This document shows, one piece after another, positions 10,109 to 19,002 of a DNA stretch of 64,000 bases. The notes under the pieces are model-generated. The model was not told where the DNA came from, did no database searches, and saw nothing but the letters and a program-made list of their open reading frames with translations. The position numbers and the translations under genes were made by a program. Source of the DNA: Microbacterium halimionae (GTDB lineage: Bacteria > Actinomycetota > Actinomycetes > Actinomycetales > Microbacteriaceae); assembly GCF_011761265.1 (NCBI RefSeq), contig NZ_JAAOZB010000001.1, positions 62,001-126,000 on the forward strand, in the 5' to 3' direction. Numbering within the stretch: the first letter of the stretch is position 1; each line of letters begins with the position of its first letter.

Positions 10109-10666
10109 ATGAGACTGCTCGTCGCCGCGATGGACGTCGAAATGGTCGCGTTCACCGAACCCATCGACGGCTTCGACACGCTCGTGACGGGGCTTGGCAA
10201 GCTACAAGCAGCGGTCGGTCTCACAAAGGCCCTCAGCGCGCAGACGTACGAAGAAATCGTGGTCGTCGGAACCGCAGGTGCGTTGGACCCTGAGCTTGAG
10301 GCATCCGTGTACGAAGTCGTTTCTGCGCTTCAGCACGACGTAGCCGACCTCGATGGTGTCGTCGGCCAACACGTCGCGCTGCCGGCCACGGTCGGTTCCT
10401 CACGTGATGGGCTCACCATAGCCACGGGAGACCGATTCATCGACGACGCGGATACCGTAACTCACATTCGCGCGCTCGGGGCAAGCCTGGTCGATATGGA
10501 GACCTACGCCTACATGTGGACAGCCGAAAGTTTCGGCGTTCCCATCCGCGTATTCAAGGCCGTCTCAGACCGAGCTCAAGACGGAGCCACCGAGCTGTGG
10601 GATGTGACAGTGACGCGCTGCAGCGGCTGGCTCCGCGAGCGTATCCGCGTTGAGTACGGCGTCTAG
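10109..10666 (+). CDS. nucleoside phosphorylase / MTA-SAH nucleosidase-like protein
   Basis: A 185-residue protein of the purine nucleoside phosphorylase/uridine phosphorylase superfamily. It starts with MRLLVAAMDVEMVAF, as MTA/SAH nucleosidases do, and carries VDMETYAY, the substrate-binding Met-Glu region. It is shorter than typical MTA/SAH nucleosidases (~230 residues), with the central part reduced. It probably cleaves a nucleoside-type N-glycosidic bond, but the exact substrate is open. Its TAG overlaps the stop codon of the convergent MFS gene by four bases. Confidence 0.75.
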   Translation: MRLLVAAMDVEMVAFTEPIDGFDTLVTGLGKLQAAVGLTKALSAQTYEEIVVVGTAGALDPELEASVYEVVSALQHDVADLDGVVGQHVALPATVGSSRDGLTIATGDRFIDDADTVTHIRALGASLVDMETYAYMWTAESFGVPIRVFKAVSDRAQDGATELWDVTVTRCSGWLRERIRVEYGV

Positions 10667-12174
10667 GCGGTCTTCGCCGACTTTTTTCCGGCTTTTTTCG
10701 CGGCTTTTTTACTGCGCGAGCTGAGATCGATGGCCGCAATGACGAGCGCAATGGCGATACACACCGCGACAGCGATCATGCCGTAACCGTAGGCGTCGTG
10801 GTACACAACGATGTCGGCGGCGGTGTCGGTTTCGCGATAGATCGTTGCGTAAAACAGTGCGAGCGCGATCGCGCTGCCGACCGCTGTACCGATGCGCTGC
10901 CCCAACTGGCCGACCGAACCCGCCAATCCACCCTGTTTGACGGGGATGTCGGCCAGAGTAAGCGTCTGGTTTGGCGATATAACGAGCCCGCCGCCCATAC
11001 CGCCGAAGAAGAGTGCGACCGCCATCATGTAGGGCGTCACTTCAGGAGCGGAGAAAAGCGCTGTGACGACGAGTGCCGCGACGCACAACAGCACGATCGC
11101 GAGCCCCCAGACGACAACGATGCGGCCGTACCGGGTCACGAGAGTGCCACCCACCCACGAGGCAACGGCGCTTGTGAGCGCAAAGCCGATAGTGACCATG
11201 CCAGCAAATACCGGCTCGATGTTCAGCCCGCCCTGCAAAAACAGCGTCGTCAGCAGGAACATCGCCGGAAGTGCGGAGAAATAGATCGCCTGCAGCATCG
11301 TTCCGTTTCGATACGACGAAATCCGGAAGAGGCCGAACGGAATCAGCGGCACCCGCCCCTGTCCCGCGTACCGGCGTTCCCAGGCGTAGAAGGCGCCCGC
11401 GAAGAGTACGAAGATGACGAGGAACCACCAGCGGCTGGGATTGTCGCTCGGCGAACCCGTTGTGAAAAGGAACGGCAGCATGAGAGCTACGATCGTGACT
11501 CCGAAGAGCACAACGCCGACCGGGTCAAGCTCAAGTTTTCGTTGCGAGCGCCCGCGCGTTGCAGGGAGCAGCCAAATCGCGAGAGCGATGGCGATGAGGC
11601 CGAGTGGTAGGTTCATCCAGAAGATCCAACGCCATCCGTCGGTTGCGCCACCGATAGCGATGAGGAAGCCACCGATCGTCGGGCCGAAGGCTGTTGCGAC
11701 GCCGATCGTTGCTCCGAACAGGCCGAAGGCCCGCGCACGCTCTTTACCCTGGAAGAGCTGCTGGATGAGCCCCAAAACCTGGGGCATTTGGGTTCCGGCC
11801 GCCATGCCCTGGATGAGTCGAGCAATCAGGAGGGTCGTGGTGTCGGGTGCCATGGCGCACGCGACGCTCGCGAGCGTGAACACGGTGAGCCCGATAATGA
11901 ACAGGCCACGTCGTGAGCGTTGGTCGCCGATCCGTCCCATCGGCACGAGAAAGAGCCCGAAGGTAAGCACATAGCCAGAAACAATGAGCTGAAGTTCGGT
12001 CGACCCAGCGCCTAACGCTGACTCAATCGAAGGCAAAGCGACGTTGACCTTCGAAAGGTCAAGAATCGTGATGGCGGCAACCGTCACGCACACCGCGAAT
12101 GCCCGCCACTTCTGCGGGTCCGTTAGCTGAATGTTCTGGGTCGCGGGGTGGGCGCCGTCCGGCTTTCTCGCCAT
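10663..12174 (-). CDS. MFS transporter, DHA2-like drug exporter
   Basis: A 503-residue integral membrane protein with about 14 predicted helices. Motif A-like GRIGDQRSRRG lies between helices 2 and 3, and an LDLSKVNVALPSIE segment in helix 1 is typical of the 14-helix DHA2 proton antiporters. It probably exports a hydrophobic compound. The C-terminus is an unusual lysine/alanine tail (SRSKKAAKKAGKKSAKTA), likely cytoplasmic. It lies four bases downstream of the 61-residue membrane protein gene and may be cotranscribed from sbcD onward. Confidence 0.9.
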   Translation of the reverse strand: MARKPDGAHPATQNIQLTDPQKWRAFAVCVTVAAITILDLSKVNVALPSIESALGAGSTELQLIVSGYVLTFGLFLVPMGRIGDQRSRRGLFIIGLTVFTLASVACAMAPDTTTLLIARLIQGMAAGTQMPQVLGLIQQLFQGKERARAFGLFGATIGVATAFGPTIGGFLIAIGGATDGWRWIFWMNLPLGLIAIALAIWLLPATRGRSQRKLELDPVGVVLFGVTIVALMLPFLFTTGSPSDNPSRWWFLVIFVLFAGAFYAWERRYAGQGRVPLIPFGLFRISSYRNGTMLQAIYFSALPAMFLLTTLFLQGGLNIEPVFAGMVTIGFALTSAVASWVGGTLVTRYGRIVVVWGLAIVLLCVAALVVTALFSAPEVTPYMMAVALFFGGMGGGLVISPNQTLTLADIPVKQGGLAGSVGQLGQRIGTAVGSAIALALFYATIYRETDTAADIVVYHDAYGYGMIAVAVCIAIALVIAAIDLSSRSKKAAKKAGKKSAKTA

Positions 12175-12178
12175 GCGT

Positions 12179-12364
12179 TCAGGAGGCCGAGTCGCCGCGC
12201 GCGAAAGCCGCGCGCAGCAAGAAGAACACGATCACGGCGACGACCGCGACAACAAGAAGCTTGAAGATGACCGCCAACACCGAAAACAGGATGTTAACGA
12301 GAATCCAAGCGATAGCGATAGCGGCGATAACGCCGACGACAGTCCATACAGTGCCTTTATTCAC
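12179..12364 (-). CDS. 61-residue membrane protein
   Basis: A small, very hydrophobic protein with two predicted transmembrane helices (about residues 8-28 and 30-52) and a short charged tail. It lies between sbcC and the MFS gene, nine and four bases away, so it is part of the same minus-strand run. Tiny two-helix proteins of this kind are common and usually uncharacterised in Microbacteriaceae. No motif allows a function to be named. Confidence 0.75.
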   Translation of the reverse strand: MNKGTVWTVVGVIAAIAIAWILVNILFSVLAVIFKLLVVAVVAVIVFFLLRAAFARGDSAS

Positions 12365-12373
12365 TGTCCTACC

Positions 12374-15373
12374 CTACGACCGCGAGTGGCTTCCCTGCCG
12401 GACTACGCTTGGGCCTTGCGCACTCGCCGTGACTATGATCTGCGCGGGAAGCTGTTCTTTCATCACCTCAACGTGACTGATGACGCCGACGGTTCGTCCC
12501 CCGGCGCGCAGCTCATCGAGAGTGCGCATCGCTGTCTCCAGCGTCTCCGAGTCGAGCGAGCCGAACCCTTCGTCGATGAAAAGCGTGTCAAGACGGATGC
12601 CGCCCGCTTGAGCTGTGACCACTTCGGCGAGGCCAAGAGCTAGCGCCAACGAAGCAAGAAACGTCTCGCCGCCGGAGAGAGACTGGGGTGGTCGCGCCTG
12701 ACCAGTGTGGGCGTCGAGGATTTCTAGCCCGAGGCCCGATGCCGCGTTTCTGCGCGCGAGAGCATCGGTGTGCTGCAACCGGTAGCGCCCCGACGACATC
12801 GCCTGGAGTCGAAGATTTGCCGCGATCACGATGTCCTCGAGTTGAGCGGCGAGCACAAACGTCTCCAGCGTCATTCGGAGTGCGTTGGGCGCGCGACCAG
12901 CGACCGTGTTCGCGAGGCGGGCAATCACCGCATGCGCGGCTTCTGCCTCGGCGCGCTCAGCATGCAGCGCCGCGGCACGGGTCACGAGCACGCTCAGACG
13001 ACTCGAAATTTCAGCCGCCGTTGCTGCCGCGGCAACGGCGGCTGTCCACAGCGTGATGGCGGCCGCTTCTGCCGCTTCCGCCGCGGGCACGTCGATAGCG
13101 AGGCCTGTAGCTGTAGCGAGAACTTCGTCGAGCTCGACAAGACGCTCGGTTTCGCGGCGCAGTGCAGAGTCGTACTCGGCAATCATTGAAGCTAGCCGTT
13201 CACGTTCCGTCCGAGGCCGAAGCGCAGCACTCGCCGCATCTTCCGAAACGAATCCAGCTTCGGCAACAGCGCTGTCACGGTCGCTCACAGCAACACCAGC
13301 CGCGCGCTCTTGCTCAGCCAGAAAAGCCGCAGATTCCGCGATATCCTTCGCGCGTTGTCGGCGCAACACGAGGGCATCGAGGCGTTCAGCAACAGTTTCG
13401 TAGTGCCCTCGCGCAGCCTCGACAGTCGCTGACGCAGCGGCCAGACGATCAGCCGCACGAGCGATGTCGATTTCAACATTGGCTCGTTGTTCCTGCAGGT
13501 GGATGAGTTCGGTACTGACTTCCGAGACGTCAGCCTCGGCGCTTTCACGCTCACTATGCGCGCGTGCAAGCGCCGCCACCGCTTCCTCGACTCGTGCAAG
13601 CTCGGCCTCAGCCTCGTGGAGGGAGATGGCGAGGTCGTCGACGCCGACACCGCCCGCGCGCGCAGACGCACGTGCGTGCGCTTCACGGGCAGACTTCGCA
13701 CTATCACCGGCGCGCTGCTCAGCCTGCTGCGTCGTCGCCCGCCGCTCTTCAGCTGTCGCCACCATGTCATCGGTCACGGCCTCGCCTGCCACGGTGTGTG
13801 CCGGGTCCGGGTGAACGAGAGAGCCGCAAACCGGACAGGGGTCATTTTCGCTCAGACTCTCAGCAAGCTCTCCGGCGGCCCCCAGTAAGCGTCGCTGCAA
13901 CAGCTCACCAACTGCACGACTCGCCTCCTGAGCGAGAGTGTTCGCCGCGACATAACCCGCATCAGCGGCCTCGGCTGCTCTAAGAAGCTCCTGGGCTTCT
14001 TGCGCAGCCAAAAGCCGATCGCGAACGTCGCCATCAGCTGCCCGCGCGGAAGACTCGAGCGCTGCGACCTTCGCGAGCTCACCCGCGGTTTTCGTGGCCT
14101 CGGCGACGCGCAGATTGGCGCCATCCCGTCGCACGATTGCCTTCGCTTCTGCTGCCGCGACAGCGGTGTGCTGATTCTTAAGCGCGTCTTGCTCGGTGAG
14201 AATTGTCCGAATCTGCCGCTCGACGGCGCGCGCCTCTTGCGCGAGTGCGATGTCGCCCGTGAGCGCATCGACGATTTCACGGGCACCGCGTTCATCAACC
14301 GGGCGCTCACCGACATTCGACCACGCATCCGCGGCCGACCGAGCCGTTTCACGCGCGAGAGTCACCCGCTCATGCGCATCGCGCACCAGCGTGAGAAGAG
14401 AGCGCAACGGCTCGGCACGCAGAGCATCACCGAGTTCGGTGCGTGCCCGCTCAGTGGCCGACGAGCGGTCACCAAGGTCCGCCAATATGCGCTCAGCGCG
14501 CACGCGCCGTTCTTGCGCGTCACGCAGGGTGGTGTGGATCTCACGGTGACGACTTGTCGCGTCGCGTTCGCGCTCCGCCGTTTTTGCGTCGTCCGCGCGA
14601 GCTGCAGCTCTTTTTTTAGCCTCGACTGCGGCCTTCGCCGCTATCTCAACACGAGCCTTCGCACTCGACGCGTCCCCCGCGCCAAGGTCCGAGAGAAGCT
14701 CATGTTCTGCGATCAACGACTCAACGTCGATGAGAAGGTCTTCCAAACGTTCCCCACCGCGCTGCAGCAGTCGTTCTGCGTCTTTCCTGCGCTGCTCGAG
14801 GATGCGCTCATAGTCTTCATAACTCTTCGTTCCGAAAAGCGTTCGAAGCAATCGCTGACGCTCGTCATTTTTCGCAAGAAGAAACTGTGAAAAGCGGCCC
14901 TGCGCGAGAAGGATGACCTGCAGAAACTGCTGTTGCGAGAGTCCAAGGATTTCATCCAGCGCGAGCCCGACATCACGCGGACCCGCAGCACGACCGATCC
15001 ACTCGCCGTCAACCAATTCATCAAGCTGCGCCTCGGCACCCACGCGCGTTGTGCCAAGACCGCGCTTCTTCGGCCGGTCAAATTCCGGCATCCGGCTCAC
15101 TCGCCAGCGTGCCTCACCGATCGTCAACTCGAGAGTTGCACTAGTGGGATCGTCCGGAGAACAGTGGTCGCTCCGCACTCGCTTGTCGCCGCTTTCATAG
15201 CGCGGCACTCCGCCGTAAAGCGCGAAGCAAACCCCGTCGAGGATGCTTGATTTTCCCGCGCCTGTTCGGCCGGTAATCAAAAAAATACCGTCATCAGAGA
15301 ACGAGTCAAAGTCAATATCTTGCCGCGAAAGAAACGGGCCGAAGCCTTCAAGTTCAAGCCGGTGCAGCTTCAT
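12374..15373 (-). CDS. sbcC: exonuclease subunit SbcC (Rad50-like ATPase)
   Basis: A 999-residue SMC-type ATPase. Walker A GRTGAGKS is at residues 35-42, long Ala/Glu/Arg-rich coiled coils flank a zinc hook CPVCG near residue 511, and the C-terminus has the signature SLSGGETF and Walker B LFIDEGFGSLD. With SbcD it forms the nuclease complex that opens hairpins and processes protein-blocked DNA ends. Its ATG overlaps the sbcD stop by four bases, so the pair is translationally coupled. Its length is normal for actinobacterial SbcC. Confidence 0.96.
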   Translation of the reverse strand: MKLHRLELEGFGPFLSRQDIDFDSFSDDGIFLITGRTGAGKSSILDGVCFALYGGVPRYESGDKRVRSDHCSPDDPTSATLELTIGEARWRVSRMPEFDRPKKRGLGTTRVGAEAQLDELVDGEWIGRAAGPRDVGLALDEILGLSQQQFLQVILLAQGRFSQFLLAKNDERQRLLRTLFGTKSYEDYERILEQRRKDAERLLQRGGERLEDLLIDVESLIAEHELLSDLGAGDASSAKARVEIAAKAAVEAKKRAAARADDAKTAERERDATSRHREIHTTLRDAQERRVRAERILADLGDRSSATERARTELGDALRAEPLRSLLTLVRDAHERVTLARETARSAADAWSNVGERPVDERGAREIVDALTGDIALAQEARAVERQIRTILTEQDALKNQHTAVAAAEAKAIVRRDGANLRVAEATKTAGELAKVAALESSARAADGDVRDRLLAAQEAQELLRAAEAADAGYVAANTLAQEASRAVGELLQRRLLGAAGELAESLSENDPCPVCGSLVHPDPAHTVAGEAVTDDMVATAEERRATTQQAEQRAGDSAKSAREAHARASARAGGVGVDDLAISLHEAEAELARVEEAVAALARAHSERESAEADVSEVSTELIHLQEQRANVEIDIARAADRLAAASATVEAARGHYETVAERLDALVLRRQRAKDIAESAAFLAEQERAAGVAVSDRDSAVAEAGFVSEDAASAALRPRTERERLASMIAEYDSALRRETERLVELDEVLATATGLAIDVPAAEAAEAAAITLWTAAVAAAATAAEISSRLSVLVTRAAALHAERAEAEAAHAVIARLANTVAGRAPNALRMTLETFVLAAQLEDIVIAANLRLQAMSSGRYRLQHTDALARRNAASGLGLEILDAHTGQARPPQSLSGGETFLASLALALGLAEVVTAQAGGIRLDTLFIDEGFGSLDSETLETAMRTLDELRAGGRTVGVISHVEVMKEQLPAQIIVTASAQGPSVVRQGSHSRS

Positions 15374-16524
15374 TTACTCGCCTCTGCTGCTGCCTGCTCA
15401 CCCAGCGTGTTGCGCAGGATTTCGGATTCAGCATCCGACGCGCCCTCACCCTCGCGAACGTGGGAAAGAAAAGCATCGACGAGTTCTAGGTCGCTCCGCG
15501 CGGCGCGGACGCGACCCGAGTACGTCAGTTCACTTTTCTCTCTGGTCACCGCTGGCACGTGCGCGACGCTGGCACACCACTGAAAGCGCGACTGTAGCCG
15601 ACGCATCGTGTCTGGTTGCGGGGCGGCATCGGTGTATTCGGCCGCTACCCACGACTGCTCGTCGGTGTTGAAACGCGCGTCGCCGAGCAACTCATCGAGG
15701 GGCGCACGAAGCGTCGTCAATCGCCGCGGCACAGCCAGCGGGAGCCACTCGACGGACGTTTCGCCGGCGGCATCCATTTCTACCAACCACGACCCACGCG
15801 GTTTGTCTGCTTCGCCAAAGCTGTAGTGCAGCGGAGCACCCGAATACCGCACCCGCGGCGACAGCTGCTGCCGCCCGTGAATATGGCCCAAGGCCGCGTA
15901 GTCGACGCCGTCGAACACAGAAAGCGGCACGACATCGAGCCCGCCCTGTTGAATGTCTCGCTCGACTCCCACGGTCGCCTCGACACCCGCGGTGAAGCAG
16001 TGCGATATCGCGACGGAGCGCCCGCCGCGCTGAGCGAGATCGGCTCGAACGAGGTTCATTGCGTGCGTGAGTGCTTGTTCGTGTGTCCGCACCTCCACGT
16101 CTGGCCAGAGATGGCGCACCAGAGCGGGTTCCAGAAACGGGATGCAATAGAACTGCACCGGCCCGTCAGCATCCTCAATTGTGATGGGCGAATCCACGAA
16201 TGCCGGATCGGTGCGAACAGCGATCTCTTGACGCAGGAGCCGTGCTTGAAATCCGAGCCGAGCGGCGGAATCGTGATTTCCGCTCGTCATGACAACGCGG
16301 GCGCCGGCATCTGTGAGCGCCGCGAGAGTTTCAGTGAGAAGCTCATAACAGGATGCCGCCGGAGCCGCCGAGTCGAAAACGTCACCGGCAACGATCACAA
16401 CATCGACGTGGCGCTCGCGCACTTGGTCCACCATCTCGAACAGCACTGCGCGAAGTGCGGCAAGCGTCGAGTGCCCATGAAAGGTGCGCCCGATGTGCCA
16501 GTCGGAGGTGTGGAGAATGCGCAT
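15370..16524 (-). CDS. sbcD: exonuclease subunit SbcD (Mre11-like nuclease)
   Basis: A 384-residue calcineurin-like phosphoesterase. The metal-binding motifs appear in order: HTSDWHIG near the start, AGDVFD, SGNHDS, SHCF and GHIHGRQ. It is the nuclease partner of SbcC and acts on DNA ends with manganese. It is first in the operon and divergent from a Nudix gene, with ~100 bases between the two starts, where the promoters of both must lie. Confidence 0.96.
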   Translation of the reverse strand: MRILHTSDWHIGRTFHGHSTLAALRAVLFEMVDQVRERHVDVVIVAGDVFDSAAPAASCYELLTETLAALTDAGARVVMTSGNHDSAARLGFQARLLRQEIAVRTDPAFVDSPITIEDADGPVQFYCIPFLEPALVRHLWPDVEVRTHEQALTHAMNLVRADLAQRGGRSVAISHCFTAGVEATVGVERDIQQGGLDVVPLSVFDGVDYAALGHIHGRQQLSPRVRYSGAPLHYSFGEADKPRGSWLVEMDAAGETSVEWLPLAVPRRLTTLRAPLDELLGDARFNTDEQSWVAAEYTDAAPQPDTMRRLQSRFQWCASVAHVPAVTREKSELTYSGRVRAARSDLELVDAFLSHVREGEGASDAESEILRNTLGEQAAAEASK

Positions 16525-16624
16525 ATTCCCACGCTATGCCGCGGCGCCGACATTGCTGGCCAGGCATGCCACAGCGCTTCAGCTCTGCCACACACCCGTA
16601 ACAAACCGGGCGTAGCCTGCGTCC

Positions 16625-17116
16625 ATGAGTTTGCCCGAAGTGTGCGCCGTCTACATGCTGCGCCCCGCCGCAGGTGGCGGCACCGAGGTACTGCTCGGCC
16701 ATAAGCGCACGGGTCTCGCGCTCGGCCGCGTTGTCGGCATCGGGGGAAAGATCGAACGCGGCGAAACCGTAGTCGAGGGCGCTGTCCGCGAGGTGCAGGA
16801 AGAAACTGAGCTGTTGGTCGAGGCATCCGACCTCGTGGCGGTTGGAGTGCTCGACTATCTCTTTCCGTCACAACCGACGTGGTCGCAGCGCTCGCATGTT
16901 TTCACATGCACGGTGTGGGACGGCGAACCGGTTGAGACCGAAGAAATTGTCCCGAGATGGTATTCGATCGACAACGTGCCGTTCGATCGCATGTGGGACG
17001 ACGCCTGGCGCTGGTTGCCCGGAATATTGCGTGGCGAATCAGGACTCGACGCAATCTTCACGTTCGGCGATGACCTCGCCACAGTGGTCAACGAGGCGCC
17101 TCGCGCCGTGGCGTAA
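16625..17116 (+). CDS. Nudix hydrolase, MutT/8-oxo-dGTP diphosphatase-like
   Basis: A 163-residue Nudix protein. The Nudix box is GKIERGE followed by REVQEE with the proper spacing; the usual glycine two residues after the EE pair is replaced by glutamate (REVQEETEL). The start VCAVYMLRP and the late PRWYSIDNVPFDRMW segment resemble MTH1-like 8-oxo-dGTP diphosphatases that clean oxidised nucleotides from the pool. It is divergent from sbcCD, so two DNA-maintenance functions share a promoter region. The substrate is an inference. Confidence 0.85.
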   Translation: MSLPEVCAVYMLRPAAGGGTEVLLGHKRTGLALGRVVGIGGKIERGETVVEGAVREVQEETELLVEASDLVAVGVLDYLFPSQPTWSQRSHVFTCTVWDGEPVETEEIVPRWYSIDNVPFDRMWDDAWRWLPGILRGESGLDAIFTFGDDLATVVNEAPRAVA

Positions 17117-17122
17117 GCCGCG

Positions 17123-17362
17123 CTAGATCTTTACGCGTTGAGCGAGTTCTACGAGGAGCTCCTCAGTGAACGCCGTCCCGCTTTGTTCGAATCGCTGGCG
17201 GAGCACACCTTGGATTCGCTCGAGACTCTTGTCACCGACATCGGCGCGAGTCTGATCCACGATTCCGTCGATTCTCTCTTCGTCGGTCGATGTGTGCATG
17301 TCCATCGCTGGCTCGTTCTGCACGTTCCGCGGATCGACGGCCGGTTCGTTGTTATCGCTCAT
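17123..17362 (-). CDS. 79-residue hydrophilic protein, unknown function
   Basis: An acidic soluble protein with a disordered, Met/Asn/Asp-rich N-terminal third and a helical C-terminal half (GIVDQTRADVGDKSLERIQGVLRQRFEQSG...LAQRV). The C-terminal part has the look of a small helical bundle. I do not recognise a named family. It is single, tail-to-tail with the Nudix gene at six bases. Composition fits the neighbouring genes. Confidence 0.65.
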   Translation of the reverse strand: MSDNNEPAVDPRNVQNEPAMDMHTSTDEERIDGIVDQTRADVGDKSLERIQGVLRQRFEQSGTAFTEELLVELAQRVKI

Positions 17363-17474
17363 CGTGGGTTCCTGTCGTTTCTTCGCGCCAGAACGAGCTA
17401 GCGCACTGCGTTGTTATAAGCATGGCGCGTTTACAGCGCCCACCGGCCGCCCTTGACTGAGAAAGTTACCGAGG

Positions 17475-17774
17475 CTAGGAACGCTCAGCGGCTTCGCGTG
17501 GCGCAAGCACGCCTGCTCGCTCAGGGTGGGCGTCAAACCATTCGGCGACATACCAGCACACCGGGCTCACAGCACGAACTCCGGATGCCTCAACGTCAGT
17601 GACCGCGCGCTCGACTATGTCAGCCGCGTAGCCCTGACCCCGGAATGTCGGGATTGTGTAGGCCCGCGTCATAGCCAGGGTGTGCCCGTCGTCGCGGTAA
17701 TCAAGCACGCTCACAAGGTCGTCGCCGCGGCGGAGCGTGTAGCGGGACTCATCGGGTTCATTCGTGAAAGTCAT
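17475..17774 (-). CDS. GNAT-family N-acetyltransferase (YjdJ-like)
   Basis: A 99-residue mini-GNAT domain. It holds the acetyl-CoA pyrophosphate loop PTFRGQGYAADIV and the downstream VSPVCWYVAEWFDAHPE segment characteristic of the short Gcn5-related group. The internal ATG at 17774 gives a normal length; the frame extends to 17822 but the extra 16 residues look non-homologous. The substrate is unknown; short GNAT proteins of this type may acetylate small amines or proteins. Confidence 0.78.
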   Translation of the reverse strand: MTFTNEPDESRYTLRRGDDLVSVLDYRDDGHTLAMTRAYTIPTFRGQGYAADIVERAVTDVEASGVRAVSPVCWYVAEWFDAHPERAGVLAPREAAERS

Positions 17775-17884
17775 CGTCGTCACCCCGACAGGGTACGCCT
17801 GCCAGCTCACTGCTCGGGTCAATCACTCGGGAAGTGAGCAGGATGCGTGGTTTCACACCGACTGTGCACAGAAAACTGATTGAT

Positions 17885-17914
17885 TTGACTCATACCGACA
17901 CGATCGGTCATAAT
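17885..17914 (+). promoter_or_regulatory. Sigma70-type promoter of a leaderless upstream ORF
   Basis: TTGACT at 17885-17890 and CATAAT at 17909-17914 are separated by 18 bases, a near-consensus housekeeping promoter and among the clearest in the window. The expected start of transcription, about seven bases after CATAAT, falls on or next to the A of the ATG at 17921. The resulting transcript would have no 5' untranslated region. Confidence 0.75.
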
Positions 17915-17920
17915 CGCGAC

Positions 17921-18022
17921 ATGACTGACTTCGCTCGTTCCCTGTCCGCCCTGGAGGCGAACGGAACAACCGGCATGATGATGCCGGTACGCGCTGTCAT
18001 GTGTTGTCGAATGTGCCGCTGA
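17921..18022 (+). CDS. Leaderless 33-codon uORF with Cys-rich end (putative attenuator peptide)
   Basis: The peptide runs from ATG 17921 to TGA 18020-18022 and ends ...PVRAVMCCRMCR. Two Cys codons are adjacent (18002-18007) and a third lies at 18014-18016, just before the stop. The promoter places the transcript start at the ATG. In mycobacteria, leaderless short ORFs ending in Cys runs act as cysteine-responsive attenuators of the downstream gene. Here the next gene, 185 bases on, is a winged-helix regulator. The attenuator role is inferred by analogy. Confidence 0.65.
   Translation: MTDFARSLSALEANGTTGMMMPVRAVMCCRMCR
17969..17988 (+). promoter_or_regulatory. Hairpin within the uORF, upstream of the Cys codons
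   Basis: ACCGGCAT (17969-17976) and ATGCCGGT (17981-17988) form a perfect 8-bp stem with loop GATG. It ends 13 bases before the first Cys codon, so a ribosome paused on the Cys codons would melt or cover it. A second small stem, GAACCTG/CAGGTTC (18153-18159 with 18177-18183), lies just upstream of the ribosome-binding region of the next gene. Roles are inferred. Confidence 0.5.
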
Positions 18023-18207
18023 TTCGGTAATCCCCGATGGGCACACGCGCTTCTTCTGAACGAAGTGCTAAGCCCCCGAGCACCGAGAGCCATTTGGTTA
18101 ACGGAGCTTGCACCCGGTCCCCACCCAAGACCGCGAACGATGACACACACTTGAACCTGTTACTGGCAGCATCGCCCAGGTTCCTTTCCGCAAGGACACG
18201 CACTCTC

Positions 18208-18936
18208 ATGTCGAATACCGCCCTCCTCGAGCGCCCCACTACTCCTCCCCGCCCGAACCTTCGCGTCGTGACAGATTCTGATGTTGCCCCCGTGGCTCAG
18301 TCTCCGGCAGCGCCCTCCCGCGGCTTGCCCGCAGGCACCGCACCCCGCGGCTTCGCCCTCTACGTGGGCTTCGACGAGGTCAAGGCTGCGGCATCCGGGG
18401 TATCGCTCGGAACACTCGTAGAAGCTCTTCGCCGCACCCTCGGCGAACTTGCCCCCGACGCCGAAACCTACGCGACCGTAGCCCTTGCACCGGCGTCTGC
18501 CGGTGGGCGGAATGTTGATGTCGTTCGGCTGGCACTTCACGAACCCGCGGCGACCGCCCGCGCGAAAGAAGTGCCGGAAGAAATCGAAGACGATGCAACG
18601 ACCGGTGTTGTCGTTGACATCTCGCGTAAGCGCGTGCTGATCGATGGAAGCTCCGCAGCATTCACCTTCAAAGAGTTCGAGTTGCTGCAGTACCTCGTGC
18701 TGCGCGAAGGCAGCACGATCGAACGCACCGAGTTGGTGTCGTCGCTGTGGAGCCAGGGCGATCTGGACGCGCCAGGCGAACGCACCATCGATGTGCATGT
18801 GCGACGGCTGCGCGCAAAACTCGGCCGTTACGAAGACATCGTGCGCACGGTTCGCGGCGTTGGCTACCGCTTCGACCGCCACGCCGACGTCGTCATTCGC
18901 TACGGCCACGGCACGCCGTCGCCCGACCGTTTCTAG
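18208..18936 (+). CDS. winged-helix transcriptional regulator (Trans_reg_C type)
   Basis: A 242-residue protein. The C-terminal ~95 residues are an OmpR/PhoB-type winged helix, from VVVDISRKRVLIDGSSAAFTF through FELLQYLVLREG to RTIDVHVRRLRAKL and VRGVGYRF. There is no receiver domain; the N-terminal ~140 residues are Pro/Ala-rich with a short structured part (FALYVGFDEVKAAASGVSLGTLVEALR). ATG 18208 is preceded by AAGGA at 11 bases. The 185-base leader after the Cys-rich uORF suggests control by attenuation. Targets are unknown. Confidence 0.82.
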   Translation: MSNTALLERPTTPPRPNLRVVTDSDVAPVAQSPAAPSRGLPAGTAPRGFALYVGFDEVKAAASGVSLGTLVEALRRTLGELAPDAETYATVALAPASAGGRNVDVVRLALHEPAATARAKEVPEEIEDDATTGVVVDISRKRVLIDGSSAAFTFKEFELLQYLVLREGSTIERTELVSSLWSQGDLDAPGERTIDVHVRRLRAKLGRYEDIVRTVRGVGYRFDRHADVVIRYGHGTPSPDRF

Positions 18937-19002
18937 AACTCCGGCACCTCTACAGTGCTGAGATCCTCGTGCGATGTCAGCAGGGCATCGTAGGGTGAGC
19001 GC

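Noticed and set aside
15616..16704. Plus-strand ORF of 362 residues
   Set aside because: Antisense to sbcD, which has all its phosphoesterase motifs; it also runs into the Nudix gene in another frame.
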